From contig JALOLB010000003.1 of NCBI GenBank assembly GCA_025456225.1, positions 1 through 43,017 on the forward strand: a stretch of 43,017 nt of DNA, written 5' to 3'. Position numbers and translations under genes: made by a program. Below are positions 18,279 through 27,864 of the stretch, one piece after another (within the stretch, counting starts at the first letter, position 1; each line of letters opens with the position of its first letter). This DNA comes from Thermoanaerobaculaceae bacterium. GTDB lineage: Bacteria > Acidobacteriota > Thermoanaerobaculia > Thermoanaerobaculales > Thermoanaerobaculaceae. The notes beneath the pieces are model-generated. The model had not been told where the DNA came from, ran no database searches, and worked only from the letters and a program-made list of their open reading frames with translations.

Positions 18279-21200
18279 CTTCCCTCACCCTCGGACGGCT
18301 CCTCGCCGCCCTCGGGCTCCTCCGACTCCTCGTCGAACGTCTCCTCGTCCTCACCTTCGGTCTCGGGCGCCACCGACGGCGTCTCCTCCTCGGGCTCGCC
18401 GCGGGCGGCCCGCAGGTAGTGCCGGACGACCTCCTCGGGCGGCCCGCTCGACGGGGGCACCAATCCCACCACTGCCGGGCGCGCTCGCAGCGCCCCGCCG
18501 CCGGCGGGGGCGTGGAGGACCACGACGTAGGCGCCCGGCCCAAGCCGCGGCATCATCGCCGTGCCGGTGCCGAGCGGCGTGCCGGCGGCATCCAGGAGCG
18601 TGGCCTCGACCACGTCCTTCTCGGCCCGCACCCCGACGCCCACCGGCCCGGCCGTGGTGACGGTGAAGCCGAACCCGCGGGACTGGCCGGGGGCCAGCAG
18701 CACTTCGGGACCCAGCCCCTCGCCCACCGCCACGAGGGGGCTTGCCGTGACCTCCAGCTCGCCGATGAGGACCGAGCTGTCAAGAGGCCGCAGGCGGACC
18801 TCCACGAGCTCCGGTCCGGCCAGGACGTCGAGGTCGAGGGCCTGGGGATGCAGCGCGATCCGGGTGCCGCTCGTCGTGGTCACCCGGGAGACCACCGGCG
18901 TGGCCGAGCGCAGGTGCACAAGGCCGCGGAGGCCGGGGTCGACCTCCAGGGCCGTCTCCGCGCCCTCGAGAGTCACCACGGCCGGTATCTGGACCGGCAA
19001 GGTGGGCGGGCCGCTCGGGCCGCCCCAGAGGACGGACGCATCCCCGGTGTCCGGCTCGAGCCAGGCCATGACCCGGCCCGGGCCATGGGGGATCAGGAGG
19101 GTGCCTCCGGCGCCCGCCGGGAGGCCGTCGCCGCGATGGACCCGACCATCGGCACCGACCAGGACCGCAGCCCCGTTCACCCCCCGCACCCGGACGCGGC
19201 GCTGATCCGAGGGCGGCACGGCGACGCGCAGCGTCCCCGCGGCGGGCTGGACGAGGATGAGGGGCCTGGCGGGATCGAGCCGGGCCGGGCTTCCGTCCAG
19301 CAGGGCGGTCGCCGAGAACGCCCCCGGCTCGGGACCCACTCTCGCGAGCAGGAGTCGACCGCCGACCGAGAGCGCCATCTCGCTGATCGACTCCCGGCCC
19401 CAGTGCACGCCCGTGACCTGGCCATCGCGCACCGTCAACCCGACGACACCGGGCGCCAGTGCCACCAGGAGCCTGCCCTCCCGGGCCGGCAGGTCGTAGG
19501 CCAGCACCTGCCCCGGCCCGACCTCTCCGGTCGTCAGTCCGATGAGGGGCGTGGCCGGTGGCACGCTGAGCCGGATCACCCGCACGCGGACGTCCAGCGG
19601 GCGTTCCCCGCCCTCGCCATCCCAGACCTCCAGGACCTGGGGCGGCTCGCCGACGGCGGCGGTGGCGGCAGCCTGGGCGGCGACGGCGACGACCCGGTCG
19701 ACCGCACCCTCCCCGGTGCTGCCCTGCAGCAGGCGCGCCACCGGCTGGCCGGCCGACGAGACGACGTGCGCAAGCCAGAGGCCGGCGGTCCCTTTACCGA
19801 GGTCGACCCGCAGCCGCTCTCCGGCCGGTGCGGTGAGGGGCAGCTCCCGGCCATCCGCAGCCAGCGCGAGACGCTCCCCGCGGACCCGGGCGCCGGCCTG
19901 ACCGAGCACCCAGAGTCGGTCGCCGGTCACCACGGCCAGACCCCGCTCGGCGGGCTCGGCGGCGCCTCCGGCAGCACCGCTCCACACCAATCCGCCCTCG
20001 GCCTCGAGGCGCAGCACCCCCGGCCGTCGCACGGTCACAGCGAGCGCGCCGACGGAGGGGTCGCTCCCGGGCACGGCTGCCATCGCGGCGCCGCCGGAGA
20101 GCTTGCTCTCGTCAACCTTGGCCGGGACCACGGCGGCGGCGCGCACGGTCACCGGCAGCCCCCGCTGGTCCGCCGACCACACGCGCAGGCGCAGCCTGGC
20201 GTTCGCGGGGATCGGCATGCCGAGCCGGACGTCCCGTCCCACCTGGCGGGCGAGGGGTTTCCAGGTTCCCTTCAGCTCCTGCTCCACCCCGACGCCGACC
20301 GCCTCGCCGCTGCGCAGGGTGACGACCAGCAGCTCGGCGCCCGGCGGCAGCGTCAGGGGCACCAGATGGGCGGTGTCGCCGGTCGTGATCTCCCGGCTGC
20401 CGGGCAGCGTCCACGCCGCCTCCTCGACCTCGGAGCGCGTCGTCATGCGGACGAGGGACGTCCCGCCGCTGATCCCGACCGGGTCCACGTGCAGGTCGTA
20501 CCGGCCCGGGGTGAGCTGGGTGGCGATGTGGAAGTTCCAGTCGTCGGAGCGGTCGTCGCTCCTGGCCAGGCTCCGCCCGTCGGCAGCGCCAAGCTCGGCG
20601 CGCACGTCGGTGCCGCCGAACGACGAGAGCTCGACCATGCCCGCTGCCCCCACCGAGACCTTCAGGATGCCTGGGATACGGATGCTCCGCGTCTGACCCG
20701 GCAGCAGCTCGAGGGGATGCACCATGACCGTGTACGGGACCCGGTTGTTGGGTCGTCCAGACGTCACCCGCAGCTCATAGCGACCGGCCGGCAGCCCCGT
20801 GAGCAGCCCCTTGCCGGGCTTCGTGCGGTCGAGCACCTCATCCTCTCCGGCACGGACCAGCTCCCCCGTCATCTCTCCGGAGAGCGTCACCCCAACGGTC
20901 GCCATCGCCGGCAGCTCGAAGCGCCAGATGTCGGGGAGCCGCTGGGCATCGCCTTCCGGCTCCAGCCAGAGGTGCTCCACCTCGCGGTCGAGGGGCAGGT
21001 GATGAGGGCCGTGCCCCGCGAAGCGAAGCGGCGGCACGATGGGCTCCAGCACGGTCAGACGGCGGCTTGGAACCGGGCCCGGAAGCAGCACCAGCCGGTA
21101 GCCGCCGGCGTCGAACGCCCGCGCGAGCTCCGCGGTGCCACCCGGAGCCACGAGTGGCCACGCCTCCGCGTCCTCGAGCCGGCACGTCGAGGGCTGGCGC

Positions 21201-23551
21201 AGGCCGAAGCTGCGCAGGGTGTAGTCGGCCCGCTCGGGGATCCCGAAGGTGTAGAGCACCCCCTCGCCCTCCCCCAGGGTGACCCGGGCGGGGAGGCCGG
21301 GCAGCAGCACGCCACCCTCGCGCAGGGTCGTCGGGACGAGACGGACCCCGAGGTGCCCCGCGGACCGACCCTCGGCGCGCACCGTGAGCTGGTAGTCACC
21401 CTCCCGCAGGTACTGCTGGATGAGGAAGTTCCGGCCGACACCGTTGGACTCCTGGGCGTCCAGGGAGGTGATGACCCGGGAGCGCAGGGTGCCCGCGGTC
21501 TCGAGCAGGCCGGAGGTCTCCAGGCGATACAGCCCCGGGGCGTCGACCTTCACCAGGAAGGTGCGGCTGCCGCGGCGCTCGAGGTCGAAGAGCTGAGGTG
21601 TGTCGGCCTGCAGCACCGGGTACTGCGGGAGCCCCGCCAGCACGGCGTCCGGGATCGGGGGAAGAGGCGTGGACGCCTGCAACCGCTCGGGCTCCAGCGC
21701 CAGCGCGCCGACCACGGTGGCGGTGCCGGGGTTCCGCACTGCCACGGTGTGCGCCCCAGCGGCGGCCGCGGCGGTGCTCGTCCAGCCGGCACCGTCCAGG
21801 CGCAACTCCAGCCGGCTGCCGTCCTCGGCCACGGCCCCCAGGGTGCCTGCCTCGGGGACCTCGAAGGGCACCTCCAGCTCCTCGCCGGGCTTGAGGACGA
21901 GGGGCAGGGCCTCCCGGAGGTCCAGGGGCAGGTGGCGCAGCACGAGGCCGGCGCTCACGCCCGGTTGTCGGTTGAGGAAGACCGTGTACTGGCTACCGTT
22001 ATCCAGGGCGAGCTTCGGGAGCTGCGCCGCGCCCTGCACAGCCCGCAGCGCATCCTGGGGGTGGTCGAGGAGGGCGAGGTTGAGCGCCATCGCCCCGACG
22101 TCGCGCACCACGAAGTCGAGGATCCCCTGCTTCTCGGGGCGGGCCGTGAGGACGTACAGGCCGGCGTCCAGGTTCCAGGTGGTGCCGGAGGGCTTGAACG
22201 GAGGCGGCTCGTAGCGGGCGGGCCGGGTGGTGAGGAACGGCTCGAAGCGGAAGCGGGCGTCGGCGCCGCGGGAGAGGATCTCGTAGGCGCCGGTGTCTGT
22301 GACGCGCACGAACACGGTCAGCTCCTCCAGGAGGTTGCAGCGGCGCAGGAGCCCGTGGCCCGGGCCGAGAGGGACGGCCCGGTCGGCGAAGGCCTCGCGG
22401 TCCGGTGGCTGGCCGAGGCGCTGGCGCTGCACGATCGCCGTGGCATCCACCGAGTCCTGGGGGGTGCCGCCGTGCACCGAGGACAGCCAGTGGTCGCCGC
22501 TCTCCCGGAAGGAGTACTCCCAGCGCTTCACGAAGTGCTGCAGGACATAGGGTTGACCCGCTTCCCCACGCACCGTGACGAGGTGATGGCCGTCAGTGGT
22601 CGCGACACGCAGCTCGGCCACCGGCGGGACCGTCTTCTTGTCGATGGCGGCCACGGCGCTGGCCGACCCATAGGGCGTCTCGTCCGAGTAGTCGGTCACC
22701 CCCAGCTCGGCAGTGCGGGCCTCGGGCAGCTCGATCCGGAAGAAGGTTGCCGTGCCCGGCACCAGGAAGCGGTCGATCCCGAACGGGCCCACCTCGTAGC
22801 GCCGGCGCAGCGCCTCCGGCAGCGACGGCACGCCCCAGCGCAGGTGGAACGGCCGGGCCTCGCCGCCCGCCGCCCAGGGTTGCCCGGGGCCGCCGTAGGC
22901 GGTGAGCAGGTAGAGCCCGGGCTCCAGCCGCGTGACCAGCCGGCAGGCCAGCAACGGCTGCCCCTTGCGCGGCTCGACGACCTCCCGGTCGGGCTCGGAC
23001 GCCTCCAGCCAGACCCCGTCCCGCCACAGGCGCAGGTCGGCGAGGTGCCGGCCGGCCGCCTCGAACGCCACGTGGCGCGCCGCCTCGATCGACACCCACC
23101 AGGAGCGCTGCTCGATGTCACCCAGCTCGGCCGAGACGAGCTTGTGCTCGACGAGCAGAGACGCCTGGGGTGTGTGCAGCTCGGTGAACGGGCGCACCGA
23201 GAGGGTGGCCTCGCCGCTCGCCGACGGGTGGCCCTCCACCAGCAGCTTGACCTGCCCCCGGTCCAGGAAGACGTCCAGGCGGCCGTCCGCCTCCCCGGGG
23301 GTGCCGCGCGCCGCCCCCGGCCCGGCCATGCGATCGACGAGCTGTAGGGCGACCCCCTGCTTGCTCGTCGCAGCGATGGCGTAGCGGCCGAACGCGAAGG
23401 TCGACGCGATGGCGCTGTGCCGGCCCGCGGCCGGCACCCGGTCCGGCTGGACGGTGGGGGCTGGCGGGGGCTCGGTGGCGGCCACGGGCAGGGCGGCGCT
23501 CACCAGCAGGGTGGCGAGCAGACCGGTGTGGAGTCGTGATCTGGCTGGCAT
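18275..23551 (-). CDS. Giant secreted protein of unknown function (about 1758 aa), multi-beta-domain-like, acidic C-terminal tail
   Basis: ATG at 23551 with signal peptide MPARSRLHTGLLATLLVSAALPVAATE; uninterrupted ORF to TGA at 18275; C-terminus EEETPSVAPETEGEDEETFDEESEEPEGGEEPSEGEGR; overlaps the A2M start by 4 nt. Confidence 0.85.
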   Translation of the reverse strand: MPARSRLHTGLLATLLVSAALPVAATEPPPAPTVQPDRVPAAGRHSAIASTFAFGRYAIAATSKQGVALQLVDRMAGPGAARGTPGEADGRLDVFLDRGQVKLLVEGHPSASGEATLSVRPFTELHTPQASLLVEHKLVSAELGDIEQRSWWVSIEAARHVAFEAAGRHLADLRLWRDGVWLEASEPDREVVEPRKGQPLLACRLVTRLEPGLYLLTAYGGPGQPWAAGGEARPFHLRWGVPSLPEALRRRYEVGPFGIDRFLVPGTATFFRIELPEARTAELGVTDYSDETPYGSASAVAAIDKKTVPPVAELRVATTDGHHLVTVRGEAGQPYVLQHFVKRWEYSFRESGDHWLSSVHGGTPQDSVDATAIVQRQRLGQPPDREAFADRAVPLGPGHGLLRRCNLLEELTVFVRVTDTGAYEILSRGADARFRFEPFLTTRPARYEPPPFKPSGTTWNLDAGLYVLTARPEKQGILDFVVRDVGAMALNLALLDHPQDALRAVQGAAQLPKLALDNGSQYTVFLNRQPGVSAGLVLRHLPLDLREALPLVLKPGEELEVPFEVPEAGTLGAVAEDGSRLELRLDGAGWTSTAAAAAGAHTVAVRNPGTATVVGALALEPERLQASTPLPPIPDAVLAGLPQYPVLQADTPQLFDLERRGSRTFLVKVDAPGLYRLETSGLLETAGTLRSRVITSLDAQESNGVGRNFLIQQYLREGDYQLTVRAEGRSAGHLGVRLVPTTLREGGVLLPGLPARVTLGEGEGVLYTFGIPERADYTLRSFGLRQPSTCRLEDAEAWPLVAPGGTAELARAFDAGGYRLVLLPGPVPSRRLTVLEPIVPPLRFAGHGPHHLPLDREVEHLWLEPEGDAQRLPDIWRFELPAMATVGVTLSGEMTGELVRAGEDEVLDRTKPGKGLLTGLPAGRYELRVTSGRPNNRVPYTVMVHPLELLPGQTRSIRIPGILKVSVGAAGMVELSSFGGTDVRAELGAADGRSLARSDDRSDDWNFHIATQLTPGRYDLHVDPVGISGGTSLVRMTTRSEVEEAAWTLPGSREITTGDTAHLVPLTLPPGAELLVVTLRSGEAVGVGVEQELKGTWKPLARQVGRDVRLGMPIPANARLRLRVWSADQRGLPVTVRAAAVVPAKVDESKLSGGAAMAAVPGSDPSVGALAVTVRRPGVLRLEAEGGLVWSGAAGGAAEPAERGLAVVTGDRLWVLGQAGARVRGERLALAADGRELPLTAPAGERLRVDLGKGTAGLWLAHVVSSAGQPVARLLQGSTGEGAVDRVVAVAAQAAATAAVGEPPQVLEVWDGEGGERPLDVRVRVIRLSVPPATPLIGLTTGEVGPGQVLAYDLPAREGRLLVALAPGVVGLTVRDGQVTGVHWGRESISEMALSVGGRLLLARVGPEPGAFSATALLDGSPARLDPARPLILVQPAAGTLRVAVPPSDQRRVRVRGVNGAAVLVGADGRVHRGDGLPAGAGGTLLIPHGPGRVMAWLEPDTGDASVLWGGPSGPPTLPVQIPAVVTLEGAETALEVDPGLRGLVHLRSATPVVSRVTTTSGTRIALHPQALDLDVLAGPELVEVRLRPLDSSVLIGELEVTASPLVAVGEGLGPEVLLAPGQSRGFGFTVTTAGPVGVGVRAEKDVVEATLLDAAGTPLGTGTAMMPRLGPGAYVVVLHAPAGGGALRARPAVVGLVPPSSGPPEEVVRHYLRAARGEPEEETPSVAPETEGEDEETFDEESEEPEGGEEPSEGEGR

Positions 23552-23757
23552 GGGGCTCACCTCGCGCGGGCTGGACGGCCCAACTTCCTGGCGGGCATCA
23601 GATCGTGCTGCGGCCACTCTAGCATGGGGTCGGGGCGTGCCCGGTGGCGCGCCGGCCGACCTCCGATCGTCGTGCGTGGCCCGTATGCTCACGCGACCCA
23701 GACTCGGTGCCGTGGATGGACGAAGTGTGGAGGGTTCGTGGAGGAGAGGTGCAGGAA

Positions 23758-24567
23758 TCAGGCGAGCAGCTCGGGGGCGATATCGAGGTCGGCGACCCAC
23801 TCGGCGGGCCCCGCCAGGCGCACCGGGCACGACGGGGCCATCCCGTCAGGGGTCACCAGCAGCTCCCGGCCGGACGCGGTGATGACGCGGATTGGCGGGT
23901 CGAGCCACCCCTCGGCGACCGCCACGAGGGCGGATGCCACGTCACCCGAGCCGCACGAGAGGGTCTCGCCCTCCACTCCGCGCTCGAACGACCTGGCGTG
24001 CAGGGCGCCCTCGCCGACCCGCACGAAAGTGACGTTGGCGCCGCCGGGAGGCAGGTCGGGGTGGGCGCGCAGCGCCGGGGCGAGGGGGCCGAGAGACCTG
24101 TCCCCGAAGTCGGGCCACCGCACGGGGACCACCAGATGGGGCACGCCCACGACCAGGTAGCGTGCCCGGACCTTCTCGCCGGCCGCGAGCAGCTCCTGCC
24201 AGGGATGCACCGCGGCGGGGGCGGGCAGCGCGAGCTCGACCTCGCGGGCGTCCACCCGGGCCGGGACGGTGCCGAAGCCGGTGTGGAGCCGCATATCGGC
24301 CCATCCCCAGCGCAACGAGGCGAAGCGTGCCGCACACCTGGTGCCGTTGGCGCAGAACGTGGCGAGGGAGCCGTCGCTGTTCCAGTAGGCGACCCGGGCC
24401 TCGTGGTCGCCACAGGGCGTGACGAGGAGCACGCCGTCGGCCCCCACGCCCAGGCGCCGGTGACACAGGCGGGCGACCAGCCCCGGCAGGCGCTCCTCCG
24501 GGGGCTCGAGGGAGCCGTCGAGGAGGAGGAAGTCGTTGCCGGCGCCGTGCAGCTTGGAGGCCCTCAC
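23758..24567 (-). CDS. dapF: Diaminopimelate epimerase
   Basis: KLHGAGNDFLLLDG; NSDGSLATFCANGTRCAARF; ETLSCGSGDVASALVAV (both catalytic Cys regions); GTG start overlapping upstream TGA (GTGA). Confidence 0.93.
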   Translation of the reverse strand: MRASKLHGAGNDFLLLDGSLEPPEERLPGLVARLCHRRLGVGADGVLLVTPCGDHEARVAYWNSDGSLATFCANGTRCAARFASLRWGWADMRLHTGFGTVPARVDAREVELALPAPAAVHPWQELLAAGEKVRARYLVVGVPHLVVPVRWPDFGDRSLGPLAPALRAHPDLPPGGANVTFVRVGEGALHARSFERGVEGETLSCGSGDVASALVAVAEGWLDPPIRVITASGRELLVTPDGMAPSCPVRLAGPAEWVADLDIAPELLA

Positions 24568-25592
24568 CGGGCGCCCCGCACGGTGCAGTACACGGGGTCC
24601 GACTCGTTGCCGACGGCGTCCACGACCTTCACCGCGTACTCGGCCTCGCCGGCCGGGGGTTTCTCGTCGGTGTACTGGGGCTCCCGACCGTCGTCGATGA
24701 GGTGGACCCAGAGGGTGCCCTGCTTGCGGAAGACCCGGTACAGCGCCTTCGGCTCGGGGCTGGGGTCCCAGCGGAGCTGCGCGATATCGCCCTCGGGCAG
24801 GCAGATGAGGTTCTGCACGGGCGGTGGAGGGTAGATGTCCGGGTAGGCCAGACGGACCTCGGGGCCCGGTGGCCCCCACACCCGGTCGACGACGGCCCGG
24901 ACACGGTACACCCAGGTGGCGTTGAGCCTGGCGGTCGTGTCGAGGAAGGCTCCGGAGGCGAGCCCCTCGGCTGCAACCTCCCAGGCCTGGGTGGCCGCCT
25001 CCCGGCGCTCGACCAGGTAACCCGCACCCTCGCTTGTCTGCCACGTCAGGGCGATACCGGTCGGGCCTGCCGTGGCCTGGGCACCCTGCACGGCCGCTGG
25101 CACCGCCTTGACCTGCCAGGAGGCGATGTTCGAGAGCGCCGAGGGCGTGCCGTCCCGGCGGCGCGAGCGCACGGCGTACCAGAACGTCGGCTGGGACTGA
25201 CCGGCCTGGACCTGGGGGAGTGGATCGCGCAGCTCGAGCCGGGAGCCGCGCGTTGCGGCCTCCAGCATCGGGCCCTCCAGGCGCTCGATGAGCCGGCCGC
25301 GGCCGAGCATGAGCTGCCGCCGCAGCTCGACCCCGGAGGCACCGGTCCCCACCTGCTCCTGGCCCGGGGGTACGTCCAGCTTCCAGACCTCCACCCGTCC
25401 CAGGTCCACGAGCTGCCGGCCGGCCCGGGTCAGTTGCGGGTACGACCAGGCGAGGACCGCCTCGGCTCCCTCCTGGTGGACGGTGAGATCGGTCGTGGTC
25501 TCGGGCACCTCGATGATGGGAGGCAGGGGATCGCCCTTCCGGCCGCACCCGCCCAGGCCGAGCAAGGCGATCAAGATGGCGGCAAGGAGCAA
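24564..25592 (-). CDS. Lipoprotein with LptM-like N-terminus and fibronectin type III-like domains
   Basis: LLAAILIALLGLGGC lipobox followed by GRKGDPLPPI; FN3-like repeats (TFWYAVRSRRRDGTPSALSNIASW; GPTGIALTWQTSEGAGYLVER); probable TTG start at 25592; GTGA overlap with dapF. Confidence 0.75.
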   Translation of the reverse strand: MLLAAILIALLGLGGCGRKGDPLPPIIEVPETTTDLTVHQEGAEAVLAWSYPQLTRAGRQLVDLGRVEVWKLDVPPGQEQVGTGASGVELRRQLMLGRGRLIERLEGPMLEAATRGSRLELRDPLPQVQAGQSQPTFWYAVRSRRRDGTPSALSNIASWQVKAVPAAVQGAQATAGPTGIALTWQTSEGAGYLVERREAATQAWEVAAEGLASGAFLDTTARLNATWVYRVRAVVDRVWGPPGPEVRLAYPDIYPPPPVQNLICLPEGDIAQLRWDPSPEPKALYRVFRKQGTLWVHLIDDGREPQYTDEKPPAGEAEYAVKVVDAVGNESDPVYCTVRGAR

Positions 25593-25600
25593 GGCTTGGG

Positions 25601-25915
25601 GTCCGGGGTCCGGGGTCCGGGGTCCGGCCTCCCCCCCTCCCGGTCGAGAGTCGAGAGTCAAGAGTCCAGAGCCCTCCCGCCCCCGGGATCCGACCGCCCG
25701 CCCTCCGCGTCGAGAGTCGAGAGTCGAGAGTTGAGAGTTCCCCCGCCCTGGTAGGTCCAGCCGTCCCGGCCCTTCGCATCGGGCTGGTTCCGGAGGAATG
25801 CTGGTGTGGCGGAGCAGTTTCGGAACACTCGGCAGGCAGGGCTTGCATTGGTGCATGGCTTTCGACCTTTGGTTCCCGGCTTTCACCTTTCGACTCTCAA
25901 CTCTCGACTCTCGAC
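25601..25915. repeat. Heptamer island F: GTCCGGG array, two GTCGAGA arrays and a facing inverted array
   Basis: (GTCCGGG)3 GTCCGGC 25601-25628; GTCGAGA GTCGAGA GTCAAGA GTCCAGA 25643-25670; (GTCGAGA)3 GTTGAGA 25709-25736; inverted in-phase units 25860-25915. Confidence 0.93.
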
Positions 25916-25920
25916 TGACT

Positions 25921-27237
25921 TCAGAGGATGTAGCGGGCGAGGTCCTCGCGGCCGAGCAGCGGAGCGAGGGCCGCGCGTACCCCGGCGGCGTCGAGCACGA
26001 CGCGCGTGCCGCGGCGCTCGGAGGCCGAGAACGAGGTGTCCTCGAGGACCCGCTCCATCACCGTCGTGAGGCGGCGGGCACCGATGTTCTCGCCGCTGCG
26101 ATTGAGCTCGGCGGCGATGCGCGCGAGCTCGGCGCTCGCCTCGGGCGCGACCTCCAGCTCGACCCCCTCGGTGGCGAGCAGCGCCATGTGCTGCTTGAGC
26201 AGGGCGTGCTCCGGCTCGGTGAGGATGCGCAGCAGGTCCCCCTCGGAGAGGGCCTCGAGCTGGACGCGAACCGGGAAGCGTCCCTGCAGCTCGGGGATGA
26301 GGTCGGAGGGCTTCGAGACGTGGAAGGCGCCGGCGGCGATGAAGAGCACGTGGTCGGTGCTCACGGCGCCGTAGCGGGTGGTGACCGTGGTGCCCTCCAC
26401 GAGGGGCAGGAGGTCCCGCTGCACCCCTTCCCGCGAGACGTCGGGGCCGCTGCCGGTCTGGCCGCGGCCGGCGATCTTGTCGATCTCGTCCAGGAACACG
26501 ATGCCGCTTTCCTGGGCGCGCGACACCGCCTCGCGCTCCACCTCGCCCCGGTCCACCAGGCGCTCGACCTCCTCGGCCTCCAGCACCGCACGCGCCTGGG
26601 CCACCGACATGCGCCGCCGCTCGCGTTTCTGAAAGGCGCCGCCGAGGGCGTCCCGGAGGTTCATCTCCAGGGTCTCCATGCCCTGCCCGCCGAAGAGGTT
26701 GATGGAGGGCATGCGGGTCTCCGCGACCTCCACCTCCACCTCCCGGTCCTCGAGCTGCCTCTCGCGCAGCATGCGGCGCAGCGCCCGCCGGGACTCCTCG
26801 CGGTCGGTCCCGGCCTGACCGGGCAGCAGGAGGTCCAGGAGGCGGTCCTCGGCGGCGCGATGGGCGGCCACCTTGACGCGCTCCGAGCGCTCGCTCCGCA
26901 CCATGCCGATGGCCGCCTCCACGAGGTCGCGGACGATCGAGTCGACGTCCCGCCCGACGTAGCCGACCTCGGTGAACTTGGAGGCCTCGACCTTGACGAA
27001 CGGGGCGCTCGCCAGCCGCGCCAGGCGGCGGGCGATCTCGGTCTTGCCCACCCCGGTGGGGCCGATGAGGATGAGGTTGGCGGGGGTGACCTCGCGACGC
27101 AGCTCCTCGGGGAGCTGCTGCCGGCGCCAGCGGGTGCGCAGGGCGATGGCGACGGCGCGCTTCGCGGCCTGCTGGCCGACGATGTAGCGGTCCAGATCGC
27201 TGACGATCTCGCGGGGGGTCAGCACGAGCTGGCTCAT
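25921..27237 (-). CDS. hslU: ATP-dependent protease ATPase subunit HslU
   Basis: [71 protein letters not shown]. Confidence 0.98.
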   Translation of the reverse strand: MSQLVLTPREIVSDLDRYIVGQQAAKRAVAIALRTRWRRQQLPEELRREVTPANLILIGPTGVGKTEIARRLARLASAPFVKVEASKFTEVGYVGRDVDSIVRDLVEAAIGMVRSERSERVKVAAHRAAEDRLLDLLLPGQAGTDREESRRALRRMLRERQLEDREVEVEVAETRMPSINLFGGQGMETLEMNLRDALGGAFQKRERRRMSVAQARAVLEAEEVERLVDRGEVEREAVSRAQESGIVFLDEIDKIAGRGQTGSGPDVSREGVQRDLLPLVEGTTVTTRYGAVSTDHVLFIAAGAFHVSKPSDLIPELQGRFPVRVQLEALSEGDLLRILTEPEHALLKQHMALLATEGVELEVAPEASAELARIAAELNRSGENIGARRLTTVMERVLEDTSFSASERRGTRVVLDAAGVRAALAPLLGREDLARYIL

Positions 27238-27773
27238 GAGGCCACCTCGACGCTGATGTGGTCGTTGGTGTAGAGGTCGATGGCGGAGGCGATGCGGAGC
27301 GCCTCGCGGGCGATCTCCGGCGCCGGCAGGGCGGTGTGTGCGACGAGCGCGCGGGAGGCCGCCAGCGCCGCGGCGCCACCGGAGCCGATCGCCAGCACCC
27401 CGTCGTCCGGGGCGATGACCTCGCCCGACCCGGAGAGGAGCAGCAGCGCATCGCGGTCGGCGACGATCATCATTGCCTCGAGGTGGCGCAGCGCCCGGTC
27501 GGTGCGCCAGTCGCGGGCCAGCTCCACGGCGGCCCGCTCGAGGTTGCCGGCGAACTCCTCGAGCTTGGTCTCGAAGCGCGTGAAGAGGGCCAGGGCGTCG
27601 GCCACCGAGCCCGCGAACCCGGCCACCACGCGGCCGCCGCCCAGGCGCCGCAGCTTCGAGGCGCCGTGCTTGAGGACCGTCGTGCCGAACGTCACCTGCC
27701 CGTCGCAGGCCACGGCCGTGATGCCGTCGCGGCGCACCGCGCAGATCGTCGTGTGGTGCCAGGCAGGTGTCAT
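27234..27773 (-). CDS. hslV: ATP-dependent protease peptidase subunit HslV
   Basis: [56 protein letters not shown]; overlaps hslU start (ATGA). Confidence 0.97.
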   Translation of the reverse strand: MTPAWHHTTICAVRRDGITAVACDGQVTFGTTVLKHGASKLRRLGGGRVVAGFAGSVADALALFTRFETKLEEFAGNLERAAVELARDWRTDRALRHLEAMMIVADRDALLLLSGSGEVIAPDDGVLAIGSGGAAALAASRALVAHTALPAPEIAREALRIASAIDLYTNDHISVEVAS

Positions 27774-27864
27774 GTCCACCTCCACGAGCAGGGTAGCAAA
27801 CCGCCGCGCAACCGGAGGAGCGGCGCGGGCGTATGCTTACGGGCCGGTCGGGAGGCCGGCCTGC

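Noticed and set aside
18239-23347. 1702-aa plus-strand ORF antisense to the giant secreted protein (likewise 13260-18224 and 9753-13139)
   Set aside because: Long antisense ORFs are expected in high-GC codon-biased DNA. Their translations are Arg/Gly/His-rich with no recognisable domains, while the minus-strand frames have signal peptides and known motifs.
24300-25848. Long upstream extension of the dapF frame (ORF to 25848)
   Set aside because: It is the shadow of the FN3 lipoprotein frame; dapF begins at GTG 24567 with RASKLHGAGNDF.
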